Notes: generated from the letters alone by a model not told the origin. A stretch of DNA of 64,000 nt from Synaphobranchus kaupii (GCA_029718625.1 CM056377.1:95038998-95102997), one strand, 5' to 3'; shown: positions 1 through 35,337, counted from the first letter of the stretch. A program made the numbers and translations.

Positions 1-627
1 GAAAATTACATTTATATTAATGCAGTAATATGAATTTTAATAATATAAGAAGGCAGATACATGTGAAAAAACACATCAGCATCAGCCAATAAGCCAAGAT
101 TGTGGTAATATGATAGGCTGATATGATGATGCCACATGTATATGCACCAGAGAGGCAATGCATTTTATGCTCTGCTGATGCTTTATATTAGTGAAAATGT
201 CATGTTCAAAACAGCTTAATCATAGTCATCTAAACCTCTTTTATTTATTATTATTATTTTTGCCAGACAAACTCACAAGCAAAGCTATACAGACACTCAG
301 TAGCTCTCTTGACTCATGTTCCCTGCTTAATAATAAAGTGAACATGTTGAAATATTTTGGTTTACAAATAGAATTTGTTACATTTTTCCTTCCACATGAA
401 GTCACGTCTGCTTTTTTTGTGAATTTGGAAACCTTTTTGCTGTAATGTAGCACCTAAATTTCCATAGTATTCACCCATAAATATATAATAATTTTCCTTC
501 ATTATGCTGTGGTTTCGTGATATGAACGTTATCATGAAATTAAAAGCTCTGCTAATTTAGTTTGTCTATTAATAAAGCATGCTTTGACCAGTTCAATGAT
601 AATTATTTTAAACTGAAAGACTAACTA

Positions 628-1311
628 CAGTGCAGTCCGTAAGTATTTGGACACTGACACATTTTTTGTTGTTTTGGCTCTGTACGCCAGCACTCATTTT
701 CCTAATGAACTTTATGGAAAAATAAGTCAGGAGAAACAACAGATTAAGTGATCTATCTATATCTACTATTTATCTAGCAGCAGAGTGATGGTTCGAGGCT
801 CGTTTGATACCTCAGACCCTTGATGACCTACAGCCATTTAGCCAACCATGTGTTCCATACTATCCCGTGTAATTCACAGCTTAATCTAGTCTCACCCCCC
901 AATTCCCATAGAGATCCATTCAACTGCATAGAGGTTATAGTATCGCTTGTAAGAGTATCTGAAAATAAGATATCAAGAGTCTTTTGATGTTGTTGGGTCA
1001 CAAACATCTGGAAGTCATGGCATGCAAAGGATATGCAACCAAATATTGAATATGATGACTCTATTTAAGTTTATGTTAATTTGTCCAATTACTTTTGGTC
1101 CCTTCAAATGGGGGGGGGGGGACTATGTGTAAAAATGGCTACAACTGCTACACAGTTCCCCCCGATATGGACGTAAAAACCCACAAATTAAAGAATGGAA
1201 GTCTGCACTTTAAACTCATAGTCAGTGTTCCATTTCAAATCCAATGTGCTGGAGTACAGAGCCCAAACAACAAAAATTGTATCACTGTCCAAATACTTTT
1301 GGACTGCAGTG
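628..1311. mobile_element. Tc1/mariner-type MITE with partial palindromic core
   Basis: The element is flanked by TA dinucleotides (626-627 and 1312-1313). Its ends are imperfect inverted repeats: CAGTGCAGTCCGTAAGTATT on the left, and on the right the complement of CACTGCAGTCCAAAAGTATT. Both ends continue into GGACAGTGACACA-like sequence. The middle (about 780-1060) matches one arm of the long palindromic core seen at 3264-4441, 16676-17725, 56240-59297 and 62313-63090. There is no coding capacity, and a G-run sits at about 1110-1121. The TA duplication points to mobilisation by a Tc1/mariner transposase in trans. Confidence 0.8.
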
Positions 1312-2421
1312 TATATTGTTTTATTTGTTGGTAAAAGGCATTGAAACCTGGTGGCACTTGTACTAACAATTGTACATTTGTGTTACTTGCATGTAGACCA
1401 TTTTGGCATACAGCGATCTTTGAATACCTTCTCTGCATTTTCCTTGTTCACAAAATAAAAATCGTCAAACATAAAAATTGGTCAGGGTGTGCAGCTGAAA
1501 GCTTTACTGTTGAATGCTGTCCTAAAAATAACCATGTAGAAATTTCTACTATAAAGCAAAGTGAGATCCCCAGTATCTTATAAAGCTATATTTCACAATG
1601 TGCTCGTTGAAATCAGCCAGTTCTACACAATCAATCAGATTGTATTGAATCTAGCACATGTAAAATACATTTCAGTGGAATATTGCTTTCCACTGTATTA
1701 TATAACCATTCCATAAGATATTCTGTATAGTGAAATGTGCAAATGGTATTGTGTAAACAATATAAACTTCTCAAATATTGCAACCTGGGTGTTTAAAAAT
1801 GGAAAATGTTCCCCCTTGTTCCTTCCGGTCAAAAAAGATAAAAACTTGCGCACAAAATTAATTTTTATCGGTTTATGAAACATAAACCATGTTTAAAAAT
1901 ATGTTATAAGAGTAGAATTATGCTTCTGATTGATACAATGTGCCTGGTGCTCAGTATGAAGGGCAACTGTTGCAGCTGTTGAAAGCCATCTGTACTGCCC
2001 TCACCCCCATACACGCACACACCATTTTATTGGTTTCTGTCTTTTCACCAATTGTGCTCTGTGCTTTTTGAGCATGGGCCCGTGGTGCATAGTGTACAAC
2101 ATAACACCTTTGCACTTCGATATTTCACATTCCAGGAGTATGAAAGCATTCTTCCTGGCTTGCACCCAGTGTTGAAAAGGTCAGTGAAACACTATCTCTT
2201 CTGCAGCTTAAAGGAGAACGGCACTGTGAACCTATAATTGGCAGTGTAGATACAGTAGGTGTATTACGTATCAAGTATGTACTATCCATGGGAAGTGTAC
2301 TGGAGGCTGAATTCAAGAACAAAACGTTCCCCAAACAGGACAGTACTGATGATTCTGACTCATGGAAAAGTTTTTCATGCAAACTACTATATCATACAGC
2401 CAGAGGGCTTGACACAATGTA

Positions 2422-2716
2422 CAAACCCCAATTCCAAACAAGTTAGAACAGTATGTAAAATGCACATAAAAGCAGAAAGCACTGATTGAATTGAAAACGG
2501 TACAAAGAAAATATATTTAATGTTTTAGCTTATCACCTTTATTGATTTTTGTAAATATACACTAATTCTGAATTTGATGCCTGCAACACGTTCCAAAAAA
2601 GTCGGGCCAGAAAAAAACCTTTTCTTTGTACTGTTTTCAATTAAATATATGTAAACGTGAATTTACAAATCGCTGCTTTTATGTGCATGTACCAACTTTT
2701 TTGGAATTGGGGTTTG
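2422..2716. mobile_element. Short Tc1-type MITE (CAAACCCCAATTCCAA ends)
   Basis: A 295-bp element with inverted ends, CAAACCCCAATTCCAA on the left and TTGGAATTGGGGTTTG on the right, flanked by TA on both sides. Subterminal sequence is also inverted (TGCACATAAAAGCAG versus CTGCTTTTATGTGCA). This end sequence is common in fish genomes. Partial copies of the family occur at about 52269-52345 and 25155-25275. It is non-coding. Confidence 0.85.
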
Positions 2717-3263
2717 TAAAATGCAGCCAAGGTCCTGTTTTCTGCAGCTAAACTCAAGTTCTGTAGAGGACGTGATGTCATGCTATGATATTGCCACAGC
2801 AGGCACAGTGCAATTTAATATGAGAGTGTCTTCAACTTGCTATTGCCCCAACTATAAGTATCATATATTCGCTATAGCCCATTAGGGACAAGAAATCTAC
2901 CTTGAATTCAAGGTCTTACTTTGAATTCCTGCTAATCACATTTGTGCAATGGACATACCATTTTTTTCCATGCTAGCAGCTTCAATAGTTCAGAATGCAA
3001 CAGTGTGACTTTGCAGGGATTAGGGGCGTGACCACAAACTCCGACTTTGCTTTTAGCCTTTTTGCTAACGTTCTCACGACCGGGGGTGGCAAAAGTAGTT
3101 CTGTGTACGAAAATAACACACTGGAGCAGATCCAGAAGAAGCCTGACAGGATAGCAAGTGAAAAATTGTGAATATAGAGATAAAGTAAAATATATAATAC
3201 ATATATCAGATAATAAACCCTGGAATTATTTGTACATCTTTGCAACATGTTACTAACAATGTA

Positions 3264-4441
3264 CATTGCCCTCCACTATTATTGGCACCCCTGGTAAAGA
3301 TTAGTAAAAAGGGTTATAAAAAATTCAGCGTTTGGTGAATTAGCTTAATCTCACACTGAAGAAATGAGAAAAATACAACCTTTAATTGAAGTAAATTTAT
3401 TCTAAGAAAAAAAAAATCCCTCATCAAGAAATAATTCGCTTTAACAAAACCACATGTGCCACAATTATTGGCACCTCTCCATTTATATATAGAATAAAGT
3501 AATAATTTTTAATATTTGGCCGCATATCCTTTGCATGCCATAACTTCCTGATGTCTGTGACCCAACAACATCAAAAGACTCTTGATATCTTATTTTTTGG
3601 TACTCTTACAAGCGATACTATAACATCTCTGCATTTGAATGGATCTCTATGGAAATTATGCAAATTGGGGGGTGGGACTAGATTTAGCTGTAAATTACAC
3701 TGGAACAGTATGGAACACATGGTTGGCTAAATGGCTGTAAGTCATCAAGGGTCTGAGGTATCAAACAAGCTTTAAACCATCACTCTGCTGCCATAAATAC
3801 AGTAGATATGGATGGATAACTTGAAGGGTTTCTTCTCCTGACTTATTTTTCCATAGAGTTCAATAGGGAAATTTGTCAGGAGAAACAACCCTTAAAGTGA
3901 TCCATCCATATCTACTGCATATCTGGCAGCAGAGTGATGGTTTGAGGCTCGTTTGATACCTCAGACCCTTAATGACTTACAGCCATTTTACCAACCATGT
4001 ATTCCATACTGTTCCAGCATAATTTGCAGCTAAATCTAGTCCCACCCCCCAATTCCCATAGAGATCCATTCAAATGCAGAAACGTTATAGTATCGCTTGT
4101 AAGAGTACCAGAAAATAAGATATCAAGAGTCTTTTGATGTTGTTGGGTCACAGACATCAGGAAGTCATGGCATGCAAAGGATATGCGACCAAATATTTTA
4201 AATGATTACTTTATTCTATATATAATATATATATGCTAATAATTGTGGCACACATGGTTTTGTTAAAAATAATAATTTCTTGATGAGGGAATTTTTTTCT
4301 CATAATAAATTTACTTCAATTAAAGGTTGGATTTTTCTCATTTTTTCAGTCTGACATTAAGCGAATTCACCAAATGGTGAATTTTTTATAACCCTTTTTA
4401 CTCATCTTTACCAAGGGTGCCAATAATAGTGGAGGGCACTG
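3264..4441. mobile_element. Long palindromic MITE (CCCTCCACTATTATTGGCACC ends family)
   Basis: A TA-flanked element of about 1.18 kb. The left arm starts CATTGCCCTCCACTATTATT and the right arm ends in the complement, AATAATAGTGGAGGGCACTG. Almost the whole element is one inverted repeat folding near 3850: GATCTCTATGG on the left pairs with CCATAGAGATC on the right, and TTTGCATGCCATAACTTCC pairs with GGAAGTCATGGCATGCAAA. A transcript crossing it would make a hairpin of roughly 550 bp per arm. It has no ORF of note. Detached pieces of the same end type occur near 52520-52566 and 63663-63733. Confidence 0.85.
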
Positions 4442-5188
4442 TAAGTGTTTTAGCCTGGAGTTTTCCTTTAATTAGTTTAATCTGGTTTCATAGTGTTGGG
4501 CTAAAGTAAAAACCTGCCCCCACATCAACCCTTTCCAGATGAGATTGGGCACCCCTGTTCTAACACATGTATACCTAACTGTGGTACAAATGCCAAAGAA
4601 AAAAATGTAGCAATAATGGCAGACTGATGCATGGCAGCAGCCAAGGGGGCATTAGGTTATCGAGTTTACCATTGGGTAAAGGAGTGTCACTCCAGTATTT
4701 GTGATACATTGACATGGATTTACTTCATTACTGACTACAGCTAGGGTAGGCACAATCACCTTTTCTGCATGTCGGAGGCATTTCTATTGAGGCATTTCCG
4801 ATACCCACACATATTACTGCACCTCAAGTATCTGCAGAGATGCCTGCTGCTTTGACAAGAACCAAATTTACACACAGTAAGATGACAAGGTTTTCTTTAT
4901 TCCAGAACAATGGTAAAAGTAGAGTGTACCAGAGACGTGCGGAGGTAGAGGCTTTGTTATTTATTAATTTGTTTTAAGTAACCTAGCATTATGTGCATTT
5001 CAACCTTTATGCTTGACGTAGGAATGCAATAGGGGCCTATACAATACTATATTTTCACGTCTATCTGGTGGTAGTTGTAGTCACATTTGTTTCCTGAGTT
5101 TTTTCTTCTCATTAATGCCTTTCCATTTGTGTAATTGCTACTGTTTTTCTTTTTGGGTTTTCAACGTTTTGTGCTCCCTGTGTTTCAG

Positions 5189-28475
<23,287 letters not shown>

Positions 28476-28925
28476 ACGCTCACTTTGCTTCAGCTGAAAA
28501 ACACCCCACCCACATGTCTTCCGGCCTGAGCGCTTCCTTGCAGCTCATTTAGCTGAGGATTTTATGTTTTTTTTTTTTTCCTTGTTTCTTTGTTGCCCTG
28601 GTTTCACAATGTTTTGAAGTAGTAAATTCCTGCATTTGTTGAAAGAAAGAAGATCAATAGATTGCAGTGAATTTAGGCATGGCCTCACTAGGTATCATAT
28701 TTCACAGTAATTTCAGTTTGACTTGAAAGGATTAGTCAGTACCTTAATTAGTTTTTACCCAATGTCTTGCGTAATCCTTTCAGAAAGAGCATCCCTGAAA
28801 CAACCAGTGTTACTTGTGGATGTCTGTTGTTTTGAGTGTTTTACCAATTACCTGTGTACTTTATAAATTTGTCATTTTATTGAAAAATTAATTTAAATGG
28901 AAAATAAATATATATTTAATTGGTT
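28476..28925 (+). promoter_or_regulatory. agl: agl 3' UTR with polyadenylation signal AATAAA (28903-28908)
   Basis: After the TAA at 28473-28475 the sequence is non-coding and AT-rich. The first canonical AATAAA is at 28903-28908, followed by T-rich sequence, giving a likely 3' UTR of about 450 nt. The exact cleavage site cannot be read. Confidence 0.65.
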
Positions 28926-29159
28926 AAACAATGCACTGTGCCCTATAATGGAGTTCTGCACATTTGTGGTTCACACATTAGAATTGCTGCTTCTAAAAGT
29001 GGTGCTCATTGTGATATTTATGGGATTATATAAACAGCCTTGCCAACCATGACTTTTTGCCATTTCATACTTGTCTCTATTGTGTGTTTATTGTGTAGTT
29101 TTTCACACGCACATCACAACATCATCTCTGTCTTTACTCCTTACTTTCTTGTCATTGAT

Positions 29160-29345
29160 TTAATGCTGTAGAACTGCGCTTTTCAATCTTTTCTCATCCA
29201 GGGACCCCCACCCAGGCTCAAAGGCATCCAGGTGACCCCCATCATAAGTTAAAAAGGGTTATATAAATGGTTTTCTATTTAGTATTTTTTGTACCCCCTA
29301 CAGTACCTTCAAGGACCCCAGACCCCCCTGTTCAAAACCTAGGCT
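29160..29345. repeat. Fish dispersed repeat fragment, hAT-like
   Basis: CTGCGCTTTTCAATC, CCAGGGACCCCCACCCAGG and GGACCCCAGACCCCCC resemble the CTGGTTCTCAAACTTTTT / AGGGACCCC type of hAT-derived fish repeat. The ends are not clear. It lies between the agl 3' UTR and the Tc1 element at 29421. Confidence 0.4.
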
Positions 29346-29380
29346 TGAGAATGGCCAGTGTTTCTCCCTCCCACATTTCT

Positions 29381-29414
<34 letters not shown>

Positions 29415-29420
29415 TATATA

Positions 29421-30653
29421 CAGTCAAGCCGGAAAGTCTGCACACCCCTTTCACCTTCTCCACGTTTTATTACGTTACAGACGTATTCTACAATAGATTG
29501 AGTTTATTTTTTGTCTCAAAATTCTACACAAAATAGCCCATAATGACAAAGTGAAAACAGGTTTTTAGACATTTGTGATAATTTATTAAAAATCAAAATG
29601 TAAAATATCATATGTACACAGGTATGACACCCAAAAGTGAGCTGAGGTGCATTTTGTTTCCACTGATACTGCTTGAGATGTTTCTACAACTTAATTGGAG
29701 TCCACCTGTGATAAATTCAATTGATTGGACATGATTGGGGATTGCCAACACCTGCCTATATAAGGTCCCACAGTTGACAGTGCATGTCAGAGCAAACTCC
29801 AAGCCATGGGGTCAAAGGAATTATCTGCAGACCTCAGAAACAGGATTGTGTCAAGGCATAGATCTGGAGAAGGGTACGGAAATATCTGCAGCTTTACAGG
29901 TCCCAAAGAGCACAGTGGCCACCATCATTCGTAAATGGAGGAAACCAGGCACCGCTCATCACCTGGCTAATACCATCCCTACAGTGAAGCATGGCGGTGG
30001 CAGCATCATGATGTGGGGATGTTTTTCAGCAGCGGGAACGGGGCGACTAGTCCTGATAGAGGGAAAGATGAATGCAGCTAAGTACACCGAGATCCTTGAG
30101 GAAAACCTGCTCCAGAGCGCTCTGGACCTCAGACTGGGGCGAAGGTTTACCTTCCAACATGACAACGACCCGAAGCACACAGCCAAGAGAACAAAGGAGT
30201 GGCTTCGGAGAAAGTCTGTGCATGTCCTTGAGTGGCCCAGCCGGAACCCAGACCTGAATCCAATTGAACATCTGTGGAAAGAGCTGAAAATGGTTGTGTA
30301 CCGACGCTCCCCATCCAACCTGACGGAGCTTGCAAGGATATGCCAAGAGGAATGGGCAAAAATGTCCAGAAACAAGTGTGCCAAGCTCGTAGCTTCTTTC
30401 CCAAGACGCCTTGAAGCTGTAATCGCTGCCAAAGGTGCAGCAACCAAGTATTAGGCTAAGGGTGTGTACAGATATGTATTTTGTCAGTAAAATAAAATTG
30501 CATATTTTCTAAAAACCTGTTTTCACTTCGTCATTATTGGCTATTGTGTGTAGATGTTTGAGGCAAAAAATGAACTCAATCTATTGTATAAGTCTGTAAT
30601 GTAATAAAACGTGGAGAAGGTGAAAGGGGTGTGCAGAATTTCCGGCTTGACTG
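29421..30653 (+). mobile_element. Tc1-like transposon with long ends, internally deleted
   Basis: TA-flanked. Ends CAGTCAAGCCGGAAAGTCTG and its inverse, with inverted similarity running about 150 bp. It is the same family as the element at 44171-45465, which lies in the opposite orientation. It is shorter than expected because the middle of the transposase is missing. Confidence 0.93.
29806..30454 (+). pseudogene. Tc1 transposase with frameshift and internal deletion
   Basis: It starts [20 protein letters not shown] at 29806. The frame slips near 29870, and the other frame continues with KSTVATIIRKWR. The next residues, [20 protein letters not shown], belong far downstream, so the stretch with the first catalytic Asp ([12 protein letters not shown] in the sister copy) is deleted. 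The junction has short homology (GGAGGAAACC). The second Asp (HDNDPKHTA) and the Glu ([14 protein letters not shown]) remain, and the C-terminus AKGAATKY is intact. Confidence 0.92.
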
Positions 30654-31027
30654 TATATATAGAGAGATAGAGGACTAAAGATAAAAATGTATGTTGATTG
30701 ATTTTGGAGGTAGATGCAAAAGGAAACAAGACAGGAAAAAGCACGTTTTGGTGAGTTGAGCTTAATTTTGTATTAGGCCAGCGTGACACTTCCAAGATAT
30801 CATCTATGAACTAAGCTTTTACTCTGCATCCCTAGCCGGCTGAAGTAACATGATGTCCTTTATCAACGTTTTAATCATGGTAGATGAAAGAGAAACTAAA
30901 ATCAGTTTTTTTTAAATAATTGTTTTTTTTTTTTAGTCCTTTCTTCACATAACTTTTTTGTATTGCAGAGCAGCTCCTTCTGTATTCCTTCGAGATCCTT
31001 GTCCTGGATATAATGGAACACCAGTAT

Positions 31028-31382
31028 CCATCCATCCATCATCTAACCCGCTTATTCCTGGTCAGGGTCGCGGGGGTGCTGGAGCCTATCCCAGCATGCA
31101 TTGGGTGAGAGGCAGGAATACACCCTGGACAGGCCGCCAATCCATCGCAGGGCACACACACCATTCACTCACACACTCATACCTATGGGCAATTTAGAGT
31201 CTCCAATTAGCGTAACCTGCATGTCTTTGGACTGTGGGAGGAAACCGGAGTACCCGGAGGAAACCCACACGGACACGGGGAGAACATGCAAACTCCACAC
31301 AGAAAGGTCCTCGGCCAGGATTCGAACTCGGTACCTTCTTGCTGTGAGGCGACAGTGCTAACCACTGCACCACCGTGCCGCC
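31028..31382 (-). mobile_element. tRNA-derived SINE with perfect 13-bp target duplication
   Basis: Read on the minus strand it starts GGCGGCACGGTGGTGCAGTG (tRNA-like head, box A), passes GAGTTCGAATCC (box B) and a body with GTGGGTTTCCTCCGGGTACT, and ends in ATGGATGGATGG. It is flanked by identical GGAACACCAGTAT (31015-31027 and 31383-31395), direct evidence of insertion by target-primed reverse transcription. The body is a very common fish repeat. Confidence 0.88.
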
Positions 31383-32028
31383 GGAACACCAGTATATTAA
31401 AAAACCTTTGTTTAAAATTCCTTCAGCATAAGTCTGCACTTAACCTTTTTTCCTCAGTAATGGAAAGTAGCAGCCAAAAGGAGTGAGGTTTGATTCAAAA
31501 GTGTATAAATATCTGTTGTGTAAGAGAAGTAGTTATAGCAGGATATGCCAGAAACCTTGTCATGTGTCTTCATATACCCAAATAAACCCTGGGAGTGAAC
31601 AATACAGAACTGGTGCCTAATGTATTTTCATGACATCATGAGCCCCGTGTTCTTCAGAGTTTTGGTTTCAGAACTCTGCAGGTTCCTCCTGCTTCTTTTA
31701 AGTTAATACTTATTTAAGTCCTGCTGAGACATAATTAGTATTATATTCCAAATTATATTCCCATGCCTTGCGAGTGGTGAAAAGCGCATGTGTAAAAATT
31801 TTGCGGTAAAAAGTTGAAAAGTGAATGCGCAAAATTCTAATTTCAAGTAATTATGGTAAAAAAAAAGTTCATGCGTAAAATTTCAAGTAATTATGGTAAA
31901 AGGTTAGCTGTCTAACCCTGCTTGAGTTTATGGTGGGAGGTTGCATTTCGGAGGTGGTAAATGCGGCGTTCAAGCTGCACAACTGGGACTCCCTAAAAAC
32001 TTGGTATTTCACCCGGATGGGCGTGGTT

Positions 32029-33362
32029 GGGAGAATGCGAGAAATCAGAGGGATAACTTTGGTCGGAAAGGGAATGAAACAGCAAAAGAAATGGGAGTGT
32101 TTGATTTGAGGATAAGCCCTACAGTAATTTATCCGGTGGTGGCTCCATGGGTGTTTGTGTGGCCAGATGTAGACTGGTATTTGCTAAAGGAAAAAAGGAA
32201 AGAAAAAGATAAAAATTGATTTGGTAAATGCATTCAATATTCATGTAAGGAAGGAGTACAGTGATTATACACAGATTTATACCGATGGTGCAAAAAAAAC
32301 TGAGACAGGAGTGACAGGATTTGGGGTAGCAATACCAGCAAAAGAAATTGGAATAAACAGAAGAACATCCAATAAATTATGGGTCTACACAGTGGAGATG
32401 TTGGCAGTGTTGGTAGCACTACGATGGGTAGAAAAAACCAGACAGAACAAGGTATTAATATGTTCAAATTCATCCTCAGCCCTAGCAAGTCTAAGGTCTT
32501 TTCACTCAAACAGCCGTAAAGATATTTTATATGAAACCCTTATGTCAGTCACAAGGATAACAAATCGGGGGTCAAGTAAAATTTGTGTGGGTTCCAGCGC
32601 ATGTAGGGGTAAAGGGGAATGAGAGGGTGGATGAATTGGCAAAGAGGGCCTTAAAGAAAGGAAATATAGAGATGCAAGTCAGCATTAGTAAAGCAGAGGT
32701 TAAATGTGTAATCTGGGAAAAAACTAATCAAATATGGCAGGAAAGGTGGGACAGACAGGGGAAAGGGAGGCATCTTTATCATATACAAAAGAATGTCAAA
32801 GTTACTAGGGTAGGTAGTGGAAACAGGAGAGAGGATACTGTGGTGACAAGGTTAAGGTTGGGGCACTGTGGGTTAAACAAAACACTAAAAATGGTAAGGA
32901 AACACCAGACAGGCTTGTGTGAGGAGTGTCTCCTGAGTTGTAGGAGGTATGGGATACAGAGAGAGATGATGATAAATAAGCTGAGGGAATTAGGGGTGCA
33001 GGAAATCACACTAAGAGGTCTACTGAACATGAGTGAGAGAGCACAGGTTAGTGTACTGTTAGCCTTCTTAAGGGATACAGGATTATTTTATAGGATATGA
33101 GGGATAAACAGGAATAGGGTGTTAGGGTGGCTGTCAAAAAGATAGAGATTTTATAAGTAGGACTAGGAGTAAGGAATGGAGGGATAAATATATAGTTTAG
33201 GGCAGGGGTGTCCAATCTTACCCGAAAAAGGCCGGTGTGGGTGCAAGCTTTTGTTCTAGCCCAGCACTATGACACACTATATATCCACACTCCGGAGCAG
33301 AAGGTGGCGGTAATGTACCAATGAGCTGGATGCCAACCGCCGTAAAACAAGAAGAAGAAGAA
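32029..33362 (+). mobile_element. 5'-truncated I/Nimb-like LINE with 3' (AAG)n tail
   Basis: It starts mid-ORF and ends with AAGGTGGCGGTAATGTACCA, then CGCCGTAAAACAAGAAGAAG. It is flanked by GATGGGCGTGGTT (32016-32028) and GATGGGTGTGGTT (33363-33375), a 13-bp target duplication with one mismatch. At about 33184-33270 it contains a piece (GGGGTGTCCAATCTTACCC) typical of another fish repeat. Confidence 0.85.
32098..33100 (+). pseudogene. LINE ORF2 C-terminus with RNase H domain, broken
   Basis: Reads ISPTVIYPVVAPWVFVWPDV, then QIYTDGAKKTETGVTGFGVA (first Asp of RNase H), YTVEMLAVLVALRWVEK (Glu) and ICSNSSSALASL. In the third motif the expected catalytic Asp (CSDSS in relatives) is Asn. A frameshift near 32570 moves the frame to WVPAHVGVKGNERVDELAKR. 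Later, about ten residues including a Cys/His part are missing before LLSCRRYGIQREM. It is non-functional. Confidence 0.88.
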
Positions 33363-33414
33363 GATGGGTGTGGTTTTGCAGGACATAGCGAGCTCCGTGA
33401 CCGTCTCAGCTATA

Positions 33415-34098
33415 GGCTGTGTTCGGAATCGCTCCCTATTCACTATATAGTGCACTATTTAGGGTACCGGCCATTTTGTAGGGTGTCCAAAATTCAAAAT
33501 GTCAATTTGACACCCTAAATAGTCCACTCAATATCCCCCACAATGCACCACAAAATGTAGGGGACAAACGATGTACACTACATGACCGGAGATATTTTTT
33601 TTGTCAAGATGGCGATGGCTGAGCCTGCACTGGTCTACAAATGTAAATATAAATGCAAGTTTCATCTTGTAGCCTATATTAAATCAGTTTAATCGGCTTT
33701 ATAACCAAAATATAAATAAACGCGGTAGATTAAATATATTACAAAGTGTTAGCTATTTTTTTAATTTAACAATTATTACTGTTTAATGGAAAATGCAACT
33801 TAATTAGCTAGCTACCTACCTAGTTACCTAACTTACCTATCTACCTACAACGAGACAACAAAACCCTTGTTCAAAATTTAAAAAGAAAACTTTTTTACCG
33901 TTTCTTGCATGCTTTCTCACGAAGCCGGTGACCGCTGTCACGCAAGCGTTGCGCGTTTCTAAGTAACCTATTCAGACTATGTAGTGTCCGAAATCACCTC
34001 CTTCTTTTCCACCAGTGAATCCCTATCTAGTGCCCTATGTAGATTCCCTAAGTAGTGTATAGGGAGGGAGTGAATAGGGAGCGATTCCAAACACAGCC
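33415..34098. mobile_element. Non-autonomous DNA element (GGCTGTGTTCGGAATCGCTC ends)
   Basis: Left end GGCTGTGTTCGGAATCGCTC with CCTATTCAC; right end GTGAATAGGGAGCGATTCCA with AACACAGCC: nearly 30 bp of inverted repeat. The flanks show ATA on both sides (a 3-bp duplication, as in PIF/Harbinger). About 684 bp, no ORF. It abuts the next element (34097). Confidence 0.75.
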
Positions 34099-35337
34099 AT
34101 AGACTGTATAAAAATATGGACAAAGCCACTGTGACGTCACCCATTGCCTTTCCACGGCCTCGTAAAAACTGGAGCTATGTCTGGTGCCGTGTTTCACGGT
34201 TACAACAGCAGAATGGTATCTCATTAGTATGCATAAGCTAGGGCTGTGAGGGTAGTAGGATATGACTTCACGCGTCCCACTGCTTTTCTTGGCAAGACGC
34301 CCTGCATAGCATTCAAGTGCTAGGATTGGCCAGGCGTCCATGCTCACACCTCGGGGTAAAGACGTGGTTCGAAGGGAGCACACGAACCAAGATACACTGC
34401 CTGGCCAAAAAAAAAGTCGCCATTGCACCTGTCATGTATAGTGCCCACTGAGTACCTGAATGTACTGAATGACCAGGTTATCCCATCAGCTGAGTACCTG
34501 AATGTACTGAATGACCAGGTTATCCCATCAATGGGCATATTCCAGGACGACAATGCCAAGATTCATCGTGCTCAAATTGTGAAAGAGTGGTTCAGGGAGC
34601 ATGAGGAATCATTTCCACACATGGATTGGCCATCAGAGTCCTGACCTTAACCCCATTGAAAGTCTTTGGGATGTGCTGGAGAAGACTTTACGGAGTGGGT
34701 CAACTCTCCCGTCGTCAATACAAGATCTCGGCCAAAAATGAATGCAACTCTGGACAGAAATAAATGTTGTGACGTTGTATAAGGTTGTCAAAACAATGCC
34801 ACTACGAATGCGCGCCGTAATCAAAGCTAAAGGCGGTCCAACCAAGGGGCCAAGACTGGGCTTTCGTTTTGAAGCTCACTTCCTGGTTGGGCTGGGAGCG
34901 GCAATTGTGCCGTTGCTCACTAGCACCACTGCGATTGGCTCCAGTATAGGTCTTTCACCATGTAAGTCAATGGCAGCAATGTGGTCAAAATACTCAGTCA
35001 ATACATTTTTCCCACAAAAAAATGCAATTGCAATAGGTGACTTTCCTTCATCTAATGCCTCTGCATGTGCTGATTTTTTTAAATATTGTGTCGTTTGGAC
35101 AGGGTATTCACATTTGTTCAGGGCCAATCAGAGGGACAGGTTGAGTCCTCTTCGGCTCCACGGAGCAGGCGCAGTTTGTACAATCGGGCGGCGAAAAAGA
35201 CATCCAAGGTTCAATTCAGTTTTTACGAGGCAGTGGAAAGGCAATGGGTGATGTCACAGTGGCTTTGTCCATAGTTTTATACAGTCTATGGGTCCAACGA
35301 AATCAGAGTGTGTGACTTTTTTTTTGGCCAGGCAGTG
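34097..35337. mobile_element. Nest of MITE and Tc1-like elements
   Basis: The left part (34097-34394) is one arm of an element starting CCATAGACTGTATAAAAATA. A Tc1-like element with ends CACTGCCTGGCCAAAAAAAA runs 34395-35337 (TA on both sides). Inside it, from about 34852 to 35291, is another copy ending in the inverse TTTTATACAGTCTATGG. A third copy of that family is at 38052-38434. The order implies at least two rounds of insertion. Confidence 0.7.
34423..34852 (+). pseudogene. Degenerate Tc1 transposase C-terminus with 42-bp duplication
   Basis: [20 protein letters not shown] carries a second-Asp-like motif. LNPIESLWDVLEKTLRS (Glu) and MRAVIKAKGGPTKG follow in other frames. The sequence TGAGTACCTGAATGTACTGA with its continuation is present twice in tandem (34449-34490 and 34491-34531). 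It is clearly dead. Confidence 0.8.

Larger units (their letters stand above)
1..5188. other. Upstream agl intron sequence, no exon found
   Basis: This stretch lies before the first recognisable agl coding exon. I looked for the preceding conserved block (the ITDVVYNHT-like part of the glucanotransferase barrel) with a donor site and did not find it, so the upstream exons are taken to be left of the window. It holds three MITE-type elements, listed separately (628-1311, 2422-2716, 3264-4441). The pieces 1-627, 1312-2421, 2717-3263 and 4442-5188 are AT-rich and show nothing I can name, except a short common fish repeat fragment near 4497-4562 (GGGCACCCCTGTTCTA). Confidence 0.7.

Noticed and set aside
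2052..2237. ORF with YFTFQEYES, reminiscent of the YFTFPFEE block of agl
   Set aside because: The similarity is only a few residues, no splice sites fit, and the true YFTFPFEE exon is at 9677-9816.
32221..33100. Two adjacent ORFs that could be taken for a novel host gene
   Set aside because: RNase H motifs, (AAG)n tail and target duplication show a truncated LINE.
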